From Planctomycetota bacterium (GTDB lineage: Bacteria; Planctomycetota; Planctomycetia; Planctomycetales; Planctomycetaceae): a stretch of 49,577 nucleotides of DNA. Within the stretch, counting starts at the first letter, position 1; each line of letters begins with the position of its first letter. Position numbers and translations under genes: made by a program. The stretch lies in the NCBI GenBank assembly GCA_016872645.1, contig VGZH01000041.1, positions 1 to 49,577 of the forward strand. The letters are read 5' to 3'. The notes beneath the pieces are model-generated. The model did not search any database. It saw only the letters and a list, made by a program, of their open reading frames with translations, and was not told where the DNA came from. Of this stretch, positions 34,485 to 44,224 are shown piece by piece.

Positions 34485-34973
34485 ATGCTTATGTTTACCG
34501 GACCTGAAATCGAAGCGGTCTTCGCCGAATTGGGGATCACGCACGTCGTGTGGATTCCCGATACGGCGATTGGTCCTTGGGAAGCCTCGCTGGCCGGCTC
34601 GTCGCGGCTGCGTCTGATTCGCGTTTGCCGGGAAGGTGAGGCGTGGCCGTTGGCGGCTGGGTTGCATCTGGGAGGTCAGATTCCGCTGGTGGTGATGCAG
34701 ACGACCGGTTTGTTTGAATCGGGGGACGCGTTGCGGAATGTGTTGTTCGACATGAAGCTGCCGATCTACTCGCTGATCGGTGTTCGGAATTGGCTGGCGC
34801 CACAATCGCGAGACTCGGCCAAAACGTTTGCCGAGCCGATCCTCAATGCCTGGGGACTGGACCGGCAATGGATCGTCGAGCCGGCGGACAAGCCAAAGCT
34901 CGCCGAGCATTTTTGCCGCTGCCGTTTGGCCGGTGTTCCTGGCATCACGTTGCTGGCAGAGGGAGCACCGTGA
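34485..34973 (+). CDS. TPP-dependent decarboxylase, PYR-domain subunit
   Basis: The 162-residue protein matches the N-terminal (pyrimidine-binding) half of thiamine-diphosphate enzymes in the sulfopyruvate/phosphonopyruvate decarboxylase group (ComD-like). It has TGPEIEAVFAELGITHVVWI, PDTAIGPW and the cofactor-activating Glu in CREGEAWPLAAGLHLGG. MQTTGLFESGDALRNVLF stands where ComD has a QNSGLGN motif. The PP-binding half is encoded by the next gene, so the two should form one active enzyme on a 2-oxo acid. The altered QNSGLGN site suggests a different substrate from sulfopyruvate. ATG 34485 and ATG 34491 are both possible. Its TGA shares one base with the next ATG (TGATG). Confidence 0.82.
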   Translation: MLMFTGPEIEAVFAELGITHVVWIPDTAIGPWEASLAGSSRLRLIRVCREGEAWPLAAGLHLGGQIPLVVMQTTGLFESGDALRNVLFDMKLPIYSLIGVRNWLAPQSRDSAKTFAEPILNAWGLDRQWIVEPADKPKLAEHFCRCRLAGVPGITLLAEGAP

Positions 34974-35575
34974 TGCCGACGCGGAATGACCGATCCTCAG
35001 GCATGTCTGTCGTCGAGGCTCTGCGAGTCGTCGCCGATCTGTGCTGTGGACAGCAGATTGTCGTGACGAATCAAGGCTCAGCCCGCATCTGGCCGAAGCT
35101 GCGTCGTCGTCCGCTCGATGTTCATTACAACCCGTCGACGATGAGCGGTGCGATCCCGCTGGCACTCGGCCTGGCGTTGGCTCAGCGACATCGCGAAGTG
35201 CTGGCGATTTCCGGCGATGGTTCATTGCTGATGAGTTTGGGATCGCTGGTGACGGTTGTCGGCAGCGGTGCGACCAATCTGACGATCGTGCTGCTCGACA
35301 ACGGACTCTACGAAGTCACCGGCGGACAAGAGACTCCCGCCGCGCGTATGGCTATCGATTACGCCGGCATCGCGCGTGCCGCCGGATTTCCAACGTCGCT
35401 GGAATTCCGCGATCTCTCGGATTGGCGGGCACGCGCGGCGGATGTTCTCACCTTGCCCGGCCCGCGTTTCATTCGCCTGGTCGTGAGTGCGGCACCGGCC
35501 GAATATCTGACTGGCAGCACGCCGCCGCTGCCCGAGCAATTGGCCGGGTTAAAAACGTCGCTAGAAATCGCGTAG
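34973..35575 (+). CDS. TPP-dependent decarboxylase, PP-domain subunit
   Basis: The 200-residue protein is the diphosphate-binding half of a split thiamine-diphosphate enzyme (ComE-like). The family's metal and TPP motif is clear: SGDGSLLMSLGSLVTVVGSG followed by NLTIVLLDNGLYEVTGGQ (GDG, then NN-type Asn about 28 residues on). MSGAIPLALGLALAQRHREV precedes it, as in acetolactate-synthase-like folds. It acts with the product of 34485-34973; the one-base stop/start overlap implies coupled translation and 1:1 production. The substrate is a 2-oxo acid of unknown identity. The Gfo/Idh oxidoreductase follows 63 bases later and could use the aldehyde or a related product. Confidence 0.85.
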   Translation: MPTRNDRSSGMSVVEALRVVADLCCGQQIVVTNQGSARIWPKLRRRPLDVHYNPSTMSGAIPLALGLALAQRHREVLAISGDGSLLMSLGSLVTVVGSGATNLTIVLLDNGLYEVTGGQETPAARMAIDYAGIARAAGFPTSLEFRDLSDWRARAADVLTLPGPRFIRLVVSAAPAEYLTGSTPPLPEQLAGLKTSLEIA

Positions 35576-35638
35576 CTGAAGTCGCCAGCCTTCAGATGGA
35601 ATTCAGGAACTGAACTCTGGCGAGTTCAGCTGCAGTGG

Positions 35639-36712
35639 ATGGACACAATGAATGCACTCGAACGAATTCGCGTCGGTTTCATCGGTGCCGGTGGCATTTG
35701 TGAGCAACGTCATCTGCCGAGCCTCGCGAAGATGCCGGGGGTTGAGCTGGTCGCGGTCTGCAATCGCTCGCCGGAGAGCAGTCGTCGCGTGCAGGAAAAA
35801 TGGGAGTTCACTCGCACCGCCGACGATTGGCAGCAGATCGTCGAGGCCAGCGACATCGACGCGGTCTTCATCGGCACTTGGCCCTACCGGCACTGCGAGC
35901 TATCGCAAGCAACGCTGGCGGCAGAGAAGCATGTCTTTTGTCAGGCGCGAATGTGCATGGACGATACCGAGGCGCTCGAAATGGTGGCCGCCTCGAACGC
36001 TCATCCGCAGCAAGTGGCGATGGTGTGCCCCTCGCCGTTTCGGGTTCGTTGGGAGCGCACAGTTCGCGAACTGCTTGCCTCGGAGCGTTTTGGACGGTTG
36101 TTGTCGGTGACGGTGATCTCGGCCAACGGAGCGAATCGCAATCCGGTCGAAATCAGTTGGCGTGAGCGGCGCGATCTGTCGGGACTCAACATCCTGCAAG
36201 TCGGCATTTACGCCGAGACGTTGAACGCATGGTGTGGCGACTACTCGTCGTTGACGGCGACGACATCGGTCTCGCTCAACAAACGGGACGCTCTTGGTCG
36301 GACGATCGAAATCGACGTTCCGCAAACGGTGTCGATTACCGGCACGCTCAGTGGCGGAGTTCCCTGCGCCGAGTTTCATACGGGGCTCGCCGCCGGATTC
36401 GAACGAGCCGAGATTCTGCTGTGCGGTTCTGCCGCCACTTGCCGAGTCGATCTGCAGACGCAACAAGTCGAACTGCACTCGGCCAACTCGTCCACTGGCG
36501 AAGTGATCGACGCAGTTGGCGACGACTGGCAGGTCGAATCCGAGTTCCTCGCCGCCGTCCGAGCCGCTCGCCGCGGCCAGTCTTGGCAGGTAAGTCCAAG
36601 TTTTACCGAAGCCGCCCGGTACATGCGGAAGATGCAGGCGATTCACGATTCCGCTCGCGATGCACGGCAGGTCAATCTTTCGACATGGAGTTCACGATGC
36701 CTCGAATCCTGA
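35639..36712 (+). CDS. Gfo/Idh/MocA oxidoreductase lacking the EKP motif
   Basis: The 357-residue protein has an N-terminal Rossmann domain (IRVGFIGAGGICEQRHLPSL, GAGGxxxxxH form) and the alpha/beta C-terminal domain of the Gfo/Idh/MocA family of NAD(P)-dependent sugar oxidoreductases. Where most members have the cofactor-binding and catalytic EKP (CEKPM), this one has HVFCQARMCMDD, so the usual Lys is missing. The later segment SGLNILQVGIYAETLNAWCG replaces the common GG-H motif. The protein may bind the cofactor differently or act on a substrate without the Lys. ATG 35639 or 35648 may be the start. It overlaps the next gene by 16 bases. Confidence 0.85.
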   Translation: MDTMNALERIRVGFIGAGGICEQRHLPSLAKMPGVELVAVCNRSPESSRRVQEKWEFTRTADDWQQIVEASDIDAVFIGTWPYRHCELSQATLAAEKHVFCQARMCMDDTEALEMVAASNAHPQQVAMVCPSPFRVRWERTVRELLASERFGRLLSVTVISANGANRNPVEISWRERRDLSGLNILQVGIYAETLNAWCGDYSSLTATTSVSLNKRDALGRTIEIDVPQTVSITGTLSGGVPCAEFHTGLAAGFERAEILLCGSAATCRVDLQTQQVELHSANSSTGEVIDAVGDDWQVESEFLAAVRAARRGQSWQVSPSFTEAARYMRKMQAIHDSARDARQVNLSTWSSRCLES

Positions 36713-38190
36713 TCGCGGAATGCAAACAAGAAGTTTCATCGTTCAATCCAGTGCCCAGCCGTTTCGAGGACTTTCGCGTCGTGCGCGGAGCTGCGTTGCT
36801 CGATCATCATCGAGGCGGCGGCGAGGAGGTCGGTGGAGCGCTGAGCGTCTTCGACGCAGACCAACGCGTCCAACTTGTGCCTGCGTGCGGGGCAAGTTCC
36901 AACACTTCCGGAGGAGTTTTGTCGGCCGCTAGTTTTGAGCGGCTCAGCCGGGATTTTCTCGGCGGCCTGTCCGATGTCGGCCCGGTGGATGCCGCCTTCT
37001 TTTCGCTGCACGGAGCGATGCAGGCGGAGAACGAGGACGACCCGGAAGGATTTCTGTTGCGGGAAGCTCGACGGTTGCTCGGTGAGCAGATTCCTTTCGT
37101 GGTGTCGCTCGATCTGCATGGCATCCTGACCGACCGGATGCTGGAACACAGCGACGCAGTTGTGGCGTATCACACTTATCCGCACGTCGATTTTTTTCAG
37201 ACCGGCGTGCGAGCCGCCTCGCTGCTGTTGAAGATTCTGACGCGCGGCGTTCGGCCGGTAACGGCGCGTGTGAAGATTCCCGCGCTCGTGCGCGGCGACG
37301 AACTGATCACAGAAACCGGCTCGATTCGCGAGTGCATCCAGTTGGCTCAGCAGATCGAGGCGAGTGACGCGGGACTTTCGGCGGGAGTCATGTGGGGCAA
37401 TCCGTTCACAGATGTCCCCGAACTTCGGACAAACAGCTTCGTCGTGATGGATGGGGACGAGTCGGCGGCTCGGACGCAGGCGATCGAACTCGCCAATCGC
37501 TTCTGGCGGCATCACGAAAAGATGCAGGTGCCGTTGACGAGTCTCGCCAACGCGGTCCGTTTGGCCGGTGAGGTCCGATCAGGAACCCTCGTGATGATGG
37601 ACGCCGCCGACGCGACCAGTTCTGGCGCGTCGGGGGACAGTAACGCGATCGTGCGTGAGTTGCGGCAGCAGAACTATCGCGGCCGAGTGCTTGCTCCGGT
37701 CGTCGATCCGTCGGCGGTACGTCAGGCGTTTGCAGCCGGAATCGGCGCGACGATTCGGACAACTGTCGGGGGAGCGTTTGATTCGGCGCGGTTTCAGCCG
37801 TTGCCGATTGAGGCTCAGGTGCGACTGCTGTCCGACGGCATATTCCGAAGCGAGTCGTTCGGCTGGCCGTGGGACGCTGGCCCGACGGCTGTGTTGCAAG
37901 CGGACAACGTGACGCTGGTCGTCGGTACGCGGCCAGTCAGTCTGTTCGATCGCTCGTGGTTCTACGCAAACGGCCAAGACCCTCGGCGTTTCGACGTCGT
38001 GGTCGTGAAATCGCCCCACTGCGAGCCGCACATGTTCGCGAACTGGTGCGCGAAGCTGATCAACGTCGACGCACCAGGATCAACCAGCGCGAACCTGCGA
38101 AGCCTAGGCCACACGCGATGTGCTCGGCCAATCTTCCCGCTGGATGGTGCGGTTGATTTTCATTCCGTAGCACAGGTGTTTCGCAGGTGA
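36697..38190 (+). CDS. M81 family metallopeptidase (MlrC-like)
   Basis: The 497-residue protein belongs to the MlrC/microcystinase C family (peptidase M81). It shows MPRILIAECKQEVSSFNPVP with the family's early Glu, VSLDLHGILTDRMLEHSDAV with the Asp-x-His zinc ligands, AYHTYPHVDFFQTG with another His, and VMWGNPFTDVPELR with the C-terminal MlrC_C domain (about 300-480; VDPSAVRQAFAAGIGATIRT). The founding member linearises and trims cyanobacterial peptides; most relatives have unknown amide substrates. The start at 36697 lies inside the end of the Gfo/Idh gene, and ATG 36685 is also in frame. It is the last gene of this operon. Confidence 0.88.
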   Translation: MPRILIAECKQEVSSFNPVPSRFEDFRVVRGAALLDHHRGGGEEVGGALSVFDADQRVQLVPACGASSNTSGGVLSAASFERLSRDFLGGLSDVGPVDAAFFSLHGAMQAENEDDPEGFLLREARRLLGEQIPFVVSLDLHGILTDRMLEHSDAVVAYHTYPHVDFFQTGVRAASLLLKILTRGVRPVTARVKIPALVRGDELITETGSIRECIQLAQQIEASDAGLSAGVMWGNPFTDVPELRTNSFVVMDGDESAARTQAIELANRFWRHHEKMQVPLTSLANAVRLAGEVRSGTLVMMDAADATSSGASGDSNAIVRELRQQNYRGRVLAPVVDPSAVRQAFAAGIGATIRTTVGGAFDSARFQPLPIEAQVRLLSDGIFRSESFGWPWDAGPTAVLQADNVTLVVGTRPVSLFDRSWFYANGQDPRRFDVVVVKSPHCEPHMFANWCAKLINVDAPGSTSANLRSLGHTRCARPIFPLDGAVDFHSVAQVFRR

Positions 38191-38451
38191 CACGTGAATT
38201 CGCAGCATCGGACTGTTCTGACGCTGACTTCACTCCTCAAAGCTCACTGGCATGGAACTGCTGCCGATGCCGGCTGCCTGGGTGTTGACTTCGGTTTCAG
38301 GCTGCCGATGACAGGACCGATTTCCGATCTCCTTGAAATTATTCGACGCCACCATTGTCCAAACCGAACAGGGTCAAAGCTTTCGGCAGATCGCTGTTGC
38401 CGGTAACAGCGATGAGTCCATCAGGAGCGATTCCACCAGGTCGCGAGAATC

Positions 38452-39873
38452 TTAAAACAGAGCGGTCACTGGTTTGCCAAGGCTGATCGGGTACGGGCGA
38501 TTGAGCTGGTCGTAGATGGTGGATTCCGGAGCGAAGCCGAAGGCGTGATGAATCGTGGCCATGAAGTCATCGGGAGTGACTGGCAGGTCCTTGACGTAGG
38601 CTCCGACGCGGTCGCTTGCGCCGTAAGCTTGACCACCGCGAATGCCACCACCCGCCAGAAGCTGGGTATAGCACGGTGCCCAATGATCTCGTCCGGCGGT
38701 GGCGTTGATGCGCGGTGTGCGGCCGAATTCACCCGCGACACACACCAGCGTTTCGTCCAGCATTCCGCGCTGCTGCAGGTCTTCGAGCAAGGCTGAGAAC
38801 GACCGATCGAACGACGGACAGCAATACTGATGCTTGAGCATTGCCTCCCCCTTGAGTTGGCCGTCGATGCCGCAGACGTCGTCGGGGGTTCCGTGGTTGT
38901 CCCACAGATTGAATTGGCAACCCTTCTCATCAAAGAAGGTCCAGAAAACATTAACCACTCGAACACCCGATTCGACCAGCCGCCTTGCCAGCAGAAAACT
39001 CTGACCGTATTCGTTGCGTCCGTAACGGTCTCGTAGAGTGGCTGGTTCGTGGCTGAGATCGAAGGCTCGGTTCGCATTGCTGGAACTCATCAAGTTAAAC
39101 GCCTTGTCGTAGTGTCCGGAGAGCAACGTCTCGGCGGAGGCTGGCTGAATCGCGGCCGCCGAACCGCTCACTTTGCCGAGCATTCGACGGCGAGCTTCGA
39201 ATCGAGCCTGGTTGATTCCCTCGTGATACCGAATGGCATCGAGCTTCACCTCGCGATCCGAGAGCGAACCTTTCTTTTCCTTGTCGAGCATCAGCGGATC
39301 AAAGGCCGCACCGAGAAATCCAGCCGACTGTCCCTTGTACGGCGGTCCGCCGGTCGTGAATGGTCTCGGCAAGATCACCCAGGGAGGGAGTTCGCCGCAG
39401 TCCCCTCGCAGGCGATGCAGGATCGCACCCAGCGCGGGATGATCGTGCCGCGACACATGCACCGCACCCGGCTGAGCCGGCAATTGTCCGAGCAACGACC
39501 GCGCAATGGCCGTGTCGTGCCCATTGTCGTCATGCGTCATGGACCGAATGACCGCCAGCTTGTCCGCATGTCGCGCGACTTGTGGAATCAGCTCGCCAAA
39601 CCGGATTCCTGGGACGTTGGTGTCGATCCCCTGGAAAACGCTGCGAATGCCGTCCGGTGCATCCGGTTTCAAGTCCCACAAATCATTCTGCGACGGTCCA
39701 CCGCACAGAAAGATGAAAATGCAATGCTTGGCAGTTGCCGTCGCCGACAACTCGGTTTCCGCGGGCAAATCGCTGGGCAACGACAAACCGAACAATCCCA
39801 GGGAGCTGAGTCGCAACAACTCGCGACGGCTCACACAACGGTCGCTTCGATGAGCGGTGACCAGTGAAATCAT
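38452..39873 (-). CDS. DUF1501 family exported protein
   Basis: The 473-residue protein opens with a twin-arginine signal (CVSRRELLRLSSLGLFGLSL). It then has the DUF1501 pattern: FIFLCGGPSQNDLWDLKPDA (metal-ligand Asp), RSMTHDDNGHDTAIA, WDNHGTPDD, ETLVCVAGEFGRTPRINA, and GRDHWAPCYTQLLAGGG, ending with a conserved dimension of about 470. The family belongs to the alkaline phosphatase/sulfatase superfamily, and a hydrolytic role is predicted but not proven. ATG 39873 follows GAGGG by seven bases; an in-frame TTG six codons earlier is less likely. It is the second gene of a pair, 33 bases after the gene at 39907-41316. Confidence 0.92.
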   Translation of the reverse strand: MISLVTAHRSDRCVSRRELLRLSSLGLFGLSLPSDLPAETELSATATAKHCIFIFLCGGPSQNDLWDLKPDAPDGIRSVFQGIDTNVPGIRFGELIPQVARHADKLAVIRSMTHDDNGHDTAIARSLLGQLPAQPGAVHVSRHDHPALGAILHRLRGDCGELPPWVILPRPFTTGGPPYKGQSAGFLGAAFDPLMLDKEKKGSLSDREVKLDAIRYHEGINQARFEARRRMLGKVSGSAAAIQPASAETLLSGHYDKAFNLMSSSNANRAFDLSHEPATLRDRYGRNEYGQSFLLARRLVESGVRVVNVFWTFFDEKGCQFNLWDNHGTPDDVCGIDGQLKGEAMLKHQYCCPSFDRSFSALLEDLQQRGMLDETLVCVAGEFGRTPRINATAGRDHWAPCYTQLLAGGGIRGGQAYGASDRVGAYVKDLPVTPDDFMATIHHAFGFAPESTIYDQLNRPYPISLGKPVTALF

Positions 39874-39906
39874 TTGACAACCCTCGGTCAAAAAATCAAT
39901 TGTTCG

Positions 39907-41316
39907 TCAAATCAATTCTCGGATTGGCAACCCCTCATCCAGCAGGTGCTGCGGGCGACCTTGAGGATCGGTCAGCGCGGTGCGATGCGGGTCGATGCCG
40001 AGGTTGTGGTAGATCGTGGCGAAGACTTCTTTGTAATGGACCGGCCGAGCAATCGCAGTGCTGGCGGTGCGGTCGGTTTCGCCGAGTGCGATTCCGCCGC
40101 GCAGGCCGCCGCCAGCGAGGATCGCCGGGCCGACTTGTGGCCAGTGATGCCGTCCGCCGCTCTTAGGATCGACACGCGGTGTGCGGCCGAATTCGCCCCA
40201 AGCCACGATCGTGACGTCGTTCAATTGACCACGCTCTTGAAGATCGGTGATGAGTGCCGACAAGCCGTGATCGACGATCGGCAGCACGTGTCGCATGCGC
40301 GGAAAATTATCAGAGTGAGTGTCAAAGTCGCTGATCGACAGGCTGACGCAGCGGACTCCGGCGTCGATCAGCCGCCTCGCGAGCAGAAACTTTTGTGTGG
40401 CTGGGGCCGCGTCGGACGTGTAATTTGGCACGCCAGACGTTGATCGCAACGTGTACCGTTCCACGACTCGCGGGTCTTCTTTGGAAAAATCGAGCGCGTC
40501 GGCGAAGCGGCCAGACGTCAGGATACCGACCGCTTGCTGCGTGAAACGATCCATCGCGGTCATCATGCCGGCAGCATCGACTTCGCGGCGGAACGAATCG
40601 AACTGAGCCAACAGGTTCGTCCGGTCACTGAGTCGATCGACGTCGATCGCACCGTCGAGCTTCAGGCTGATTGAGTGATTCGCACCTAAGCGAGCCAGTT
40701 CGTTCTTCATGCCCGGTTCGAGTTCCCGCGCGAACATCTGCGAGATGTCCGGCCGGAACGGTTGATAGGCCGGTCCAAGAAATCCCGGGCGAGCACTGTT
40801 CCGCACCAACGCGCGCCCTTGCATCAGATCCACGAACGAAGGAGCCGCATCGCTGGTCGAGCCATGCAGCTTTGAGATCACCGAACCCAAAGCCGGGCGG
40901 CCACCAAGCGATTGCAATTCCTTGGCGACGAATCCGGACTGGCATTGAAACGCATCGTGAGCACCCGCCGATCCGACCAAGGACCGCACGAAGGCGACTC
41001 GATCTGCGATGCTTGCCAGCTTTGGCAGCAGTTCACAAATCTGGAGACCTGAAATGGCCGTCGCGATCGGCTGAAAGTCGCCCCGAATCTCGACTGGAGC
41101 CTGCGGTTTGAGGTCAATCATGTCGAGTTGCGGCGGACCACCGTCAAGATGGATGAACACAACTCCCTTCGACGAATGCCGCGATCCCAATATTTCTTCC
41201 GCCCGCAACCAATGCGCCAGCGACACCACCGCTCCACCAAACGCCCCGGCTTGCAAAAAAACACGCCGGTTTAGCCCGCTGTCCGAAGCCTGTTTTGATC
41301 GTGATTCAAATTCCAT
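39907..41316 (-). CDS. DUF1501 family exported protein
   Basis: The 469-residue protein has a Tat-like N-terminus (GLNRRVFLQAGAFGGAVVSL) and the family's markers: FIHLDGGPPQLDMIDLKPQA, RSLVGSAGAHDAFQCQSGFV, DFDTHSDNFPRMRHVLP, VTIVAWGEFGRTPRVDPKSG, HHWPQVGPAILAGGGLRGG. It differs widely from its neighbour, so the pair is not a recent duplication. Planctomycete DUF1501 genes are usually next to a DUF1549/DUF1553 cytochrome gene; none is present here. It is transcribed first, with the next DUF1501 gene 33 bases behind it. Confidence 0.92.
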   Translation of the reverse strand: MEFESRSKQASDSGLNRRVFLQAGAFGGAVVSLAHWLRAEEILGSRHSSKGVVFIHLDGGPPQLDMIDLKPQAPVEIRGDFQPIATAISGLQICELLPKLASIADRVAFVRSLVGSAGAHDAFQCQSGFVAKELQSLGGRPALGSVISKLHGSTSDAAPSFVDLMQGRALVRNSARPGFLGPAYQPFRPDISQMFARELEPGMKNELARLGANHSISLKLDGAIDVDRLSDRTNLLAQFDSFRREVDAAGMMTAMDRFTQQAVGILTSGRFADALDFSKEDPRVVERYTLRSTSGVPNYTSDAAPATQKFLLARRLIDAGVRCVSLSISDFDTHSDNFPRMRHVLPIVDHGLSALITDLQERGQLNDVTIVAWGEFGRTPRVDPKSGGRHHWPQVGPAILAGGGLRGGIALGETDRTASTAIARPVHYKEVFATIYHNLGIDPHRTALTDPQGRPQHLLDEGLPIRELI

Positions 41317-41424
41317 GAACGTTTCCCCGCCAAATCAACATCGGCTAAATCGATGTATACTCTAACGTCGATTCCCAGTTCTTCACTCAGGAAATGTGCC
41401 GCTTACGTCGCCGTGGAAAACTTT

Positions 41425-41841
41425 TCAGCGTGCCGGCACGAGGCGTGATCCCGCATACGCCGCAGGCAACATCACGGGAAGGCTCACGATCCAAAACCAA
41501 AGGGGGGGCGGAAGCATGAGATTGTTCGCGATGCCAGCCAGCGTCAGTAATCCGCCGAGGACAACGCCGTGTCGAATCGTCGCCCGGGCGGCCAGCCGCG
41601 CCGCGACCCAGCCGCCAGCGACGCTGCCGAGAATCCAACCGATTAGCACGACGAAGAATGCCCCAACAGGCGCAGTTGCGAGCAGGGTGCGAATCGTTTC
41701 GCGGTCGGTGACGCCTTCCGCGGACTTCGCCAGGTCAGGATAAAAAACACGGCCGTTGATGGTTTCGATCACCATCATGACGACGCTCGCGGCAACGAAT
41801 CCGACAAAGACGGCGGCAATACTCCTAAGAGCGGATCGCAT
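41425..41841 (-). CDS. Small membrane protein, unknown
   Basis: The 138-residue protein has four hydrophobic helices: SIAAVFVGFVAASVVMMVIE, GAFFVVLIGWILGSVAGGWV, VVLGGLLTLAGIANNLML and FWIVSLPVMLPAAYAGSRLV. The glycine-rich helix pattern GSVAGGWVAARLA resembles uncharacterised small planctomycetal and bacteroidetal membrane proteins. I do not recognise a named function. ATG 41841 has GGAGG just upstream; an in-frame ATG at 41862 is the alternative. Confidence 0.7.
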   Translation of the reverse strand: MRSALRSIAAVFVGFVAASVVMMVIETINGRVFYPDLAKSAEGVTDRETIRTLLATAPVGAFFVVLIGWILGSVAGGWVAARLAARATIRHGVVLGGLLTLAGIANNLMLPPPLWFWIVSLPVMLPAAYAGSRLVPAR

Positions 41842-41997
41842 CAAACCTCCTCGTGTTGGCATGGCAGACGAATGGCACGTCCTGACCTACGGGAAGTGCC
41901 CGGCGAAGTGCCAGCATAGCCTGAATCAACAACCGAGTCACATTCGGAATGGCTTGCCGCAAGCCCTTGCCGATGGTCAGGGGGGCTTACTCGGCCA

Positions 41998-44184
41998 TTA
42001 GACTTGCCACAGGATGTGCTCGAAGTCGGGTGGAGGGACGGTCAGTTCGAGCGTCATCTCTCGCGGGGCGCGGTCGCAGCTTTGCCCCAGCGCAAACAAC
42101 TCGACGAAAAACTTGAGCACGCTGCCAGGCTGAACGTCGAGCACGGATAACAAAATGCCGAGTTCGAAGACTTGGCCGATCGCGGCTTCACCCGCGGACG
42201 ATCCAGCGTCATTTAACCTGACGGACAGCGTGGCTTGACCGAAGCCAGTGACAGTGAGTTCCAATCCTTCCGGTTCAACGAATCGAATTCGCAATTCATC
42301 AATTCCGGAGCGTTCAAAGTCTTCGCCTGCGCGGCGGGCTGTTTCGACTCGCAACAGCAGGCGAGTTTGATCGAAGCCCATGTGAATGCGCCGAATGACG
42401 CCGTCGGTCACTTGAGCCATCGTGCCGCGCTGACTGCCGGAATTGTAAATGCCAGCGCTGATCCACTCAAAAAACGTGGCGCGACCATCAACTCTTACGG
42501 GCAGAAACCCGGTCGGCAGTGTGTGCAGTCGGCGATGTCCGTTGCGTTTGATCGGCACATTTAGATTTGCGGGTGCTGGCTCGCCCAGCAAGGAATAAAT
42601 GTTCTGCAAGTGCGTTCGAAAGAGACGGTCAAAGAGCGTGTCCTGAGCCGAACCAAATTCTGGGCCGTACCACCAGAACCAATCGCTCCCTTCGGCGATG
42701 AAGAGTTCTTGCCAGGCTTGTTTGAGCTTTTCCGGAGTCACAGACGACTTTGCCTGTGCCAGTTGGAGTTGTTCCCGAGCGTCGTGCAGCAGATCCCAGG
42801 CCGTGCGGTCTTCGTGGTGGCCGATCCAGATCGCAAAGTTGTGCGAGATCCAACTGCCGGCGAACAATCGATCGATGCGGTCGGTCGCGGGATGCTCTCG
42901 GAGATGGTCGACGATGCGCACCGGATCGATCGATCCGCGTCGAGCGGCTTCTTGGTACAGCGTGCGGAGGAACGTGACGCCGCCGTCGTGGTAGTACTCC
43001 CAGCAGTTTTCGCCGTCGAGAATGATTGGGACCAGCGTCGGTTTCCCTCCGTTGATGGGTTGAGTAACGCGGCCGATCTCTTCAACTCGGCCAAGAAAAT
43101 CCATCGCGGCCATGACGTAGTCGGCTCGCTGATATTGAAAACCGATCAGGTCGGACAGGCTGTGATCTCGGAAGATCATCTGCAACTGCTTATCGCCATC
43201 GGCCGCGAGCCACGGGCGATACAGCAACTCCGGGTGACGCAGATGCCCGTGCGGATCGCGGCTGACTGTGTCTCCGGTCGAGGCCATCAAAATCTCTTCG
43301 TCGGTCGCGATCCATTCGATGCCGACGTCAGCGATCGCTCCGATGATCTCTTGTGCGACCGAGCCTTCGGATGGCCACATCCCGCGCGGCTTCTCGCCGA
43401 AGAGTTCTGTGTGAAACACGACGGCACGGCGGAGTTGTTCGGCTGCATCTTCGCGGTAGCTGTCGAGATGCTGAGGGAGTTCGCAACCAGGCATCGCCTG
43501 CCGAGCCAAACGCTTGTCCCATAACAGCGGCAGAATCGGGTGATAAAACGGCGTGGTAGTCAGTTCGACTTGCCCACCTGCGGCGAGTTGCCGATGCAGC
43601 GGGATGATCTGCCGCAGCACCTCCAGTTGCTTGTCGAGCAGCCAGGCCTTGTCTGCTTCGGAGTACGACTGCCCTTTGTGTTTGAACTCCCGCAGGTCGG
43701 GATCGACCTCGAACAGAATCGGGTGCATCCAGGCCAGGTTGCTCCAGACTTGCAGGTCGCGCAGATCGCGAGTCGTGAACCTCGGCAAGGCTGATTCTAA
43801 GGAGTCGGTTCCGACGCGCCGCTTCAAGAACAGTTCGTGATAACGCGGCGACGGGCGGATCATGCTGTCGCCGTTGGCCATGAAAAAATGGTCGAGCAAA
43901 TAGAGCGCGTCGGCTTTCGACAGTCCATCGGCTGGCATCCGCGAAACGTCCAAGTGCCGATCGCTGCCGCTGCCATCGGTGTATCTCAGCAACTGCACCA
44001 GCAAACTGGGAACGAGATTGACCGTGCAGCGAAACTCGGGCACTTCTTGAATGTGCCGAGCCATCCCCCAGTAATCTTTGGTTCCGTGCAATCGCACCCA
44101 CGGGAATTCATTCTCGCCGGTGAGGTCGTTCGGATAATACGGCTGATGCTGATGCCAAAAGAACGCCAACGAAACCGGCCGCAT
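41998..44184 (-). CDS. Glycoside hydrolase family 57 protein
   Basis: The 728-residue protein begins [20 protein letters not shown], with the HQPYY motif of GH57 enzymes. The catalytic Glu is expected in [18 protein letters not shown] and the acid Asp in [19 protein letters not shown] helical region and a C-terminal beta domain (about 540-728) follow. GH57 members hydrolyse or branch alpha-glucans such as glycogen and amylose; lack of a signal peptide suggests a cytosolic role in storage polysaccharide turnover. ATG 44184 follows GGAGC by five bases; the in-frame 44262 start would add 26 unrelated residues. It lies 40 bases after the DUF1501 gene at 44225-45643 and may share its transcript. 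Confidence 0.93.
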   Translation of the reverse strand: MRPVSLAFFWHQHQPYYPNDLTGENEFPWVRLHGTKDYWGMARHIQEVPEFRCTVNLVPSLLVQLLRYTDGSGSDRHLDVSRMPADGLSKADALYLLDHFFMANGDSMIRPSPRYHELFLKRRVGTDSLESALPRFTTRDLRDLQVWSNLAWMHPILFEVDPDLREFKHKGQSYSEADKAWLLDKQLEVLRQIIPLHRQLAAGGQVELTTTPFYHPILPLLWDKRLARQAMPGCELPQHLDSYREDAAEQLRRAVVFHTELFGEKPRGMWPSEGSVAQEIIGAIADVGIEWIATDEEILMASTGDTVSRDPHGHLRHPELLYRPWLAADGDKQLQMIFRDHSLSDLIGFQYQRADYVMAAMDFLGRVEEIGRVTQPINGGKPTLVPIILDGENCWEYYHDGGVTFLRTLYQEAARRGSIDPVRIVDHLREHPATDRIDRLFAGSWISHNFAIWIGHHEDRTAWDLLHDAREQLQLAQAKSSVTPEKLKQAWQELFIAEGSDWFWWYGPEFGSAQDTLFDRLFRTHLQNIYSLLGEPAPANLNVPIKRNGHRRLHTLPTGFLPVRVDGRATFFEWISAGIYNSGSQRGTMAQVTDGVIRRIHMGFDQTRLLLRVETARRAGEDFERSGIDELRIRFVEPEGLELTVTGFGQATLSVRLNDAGSSAGEAAIGQVFELGILLSVLDVQPGSVLKFFVELFALGQSCDRAPREMTLELTVPPPDFEHILWQV

Positions 44185-44224
44185 GAATGCTCCGTCTGCA
44201 AAGATGTTGAGGCGGAAGTTTAGC

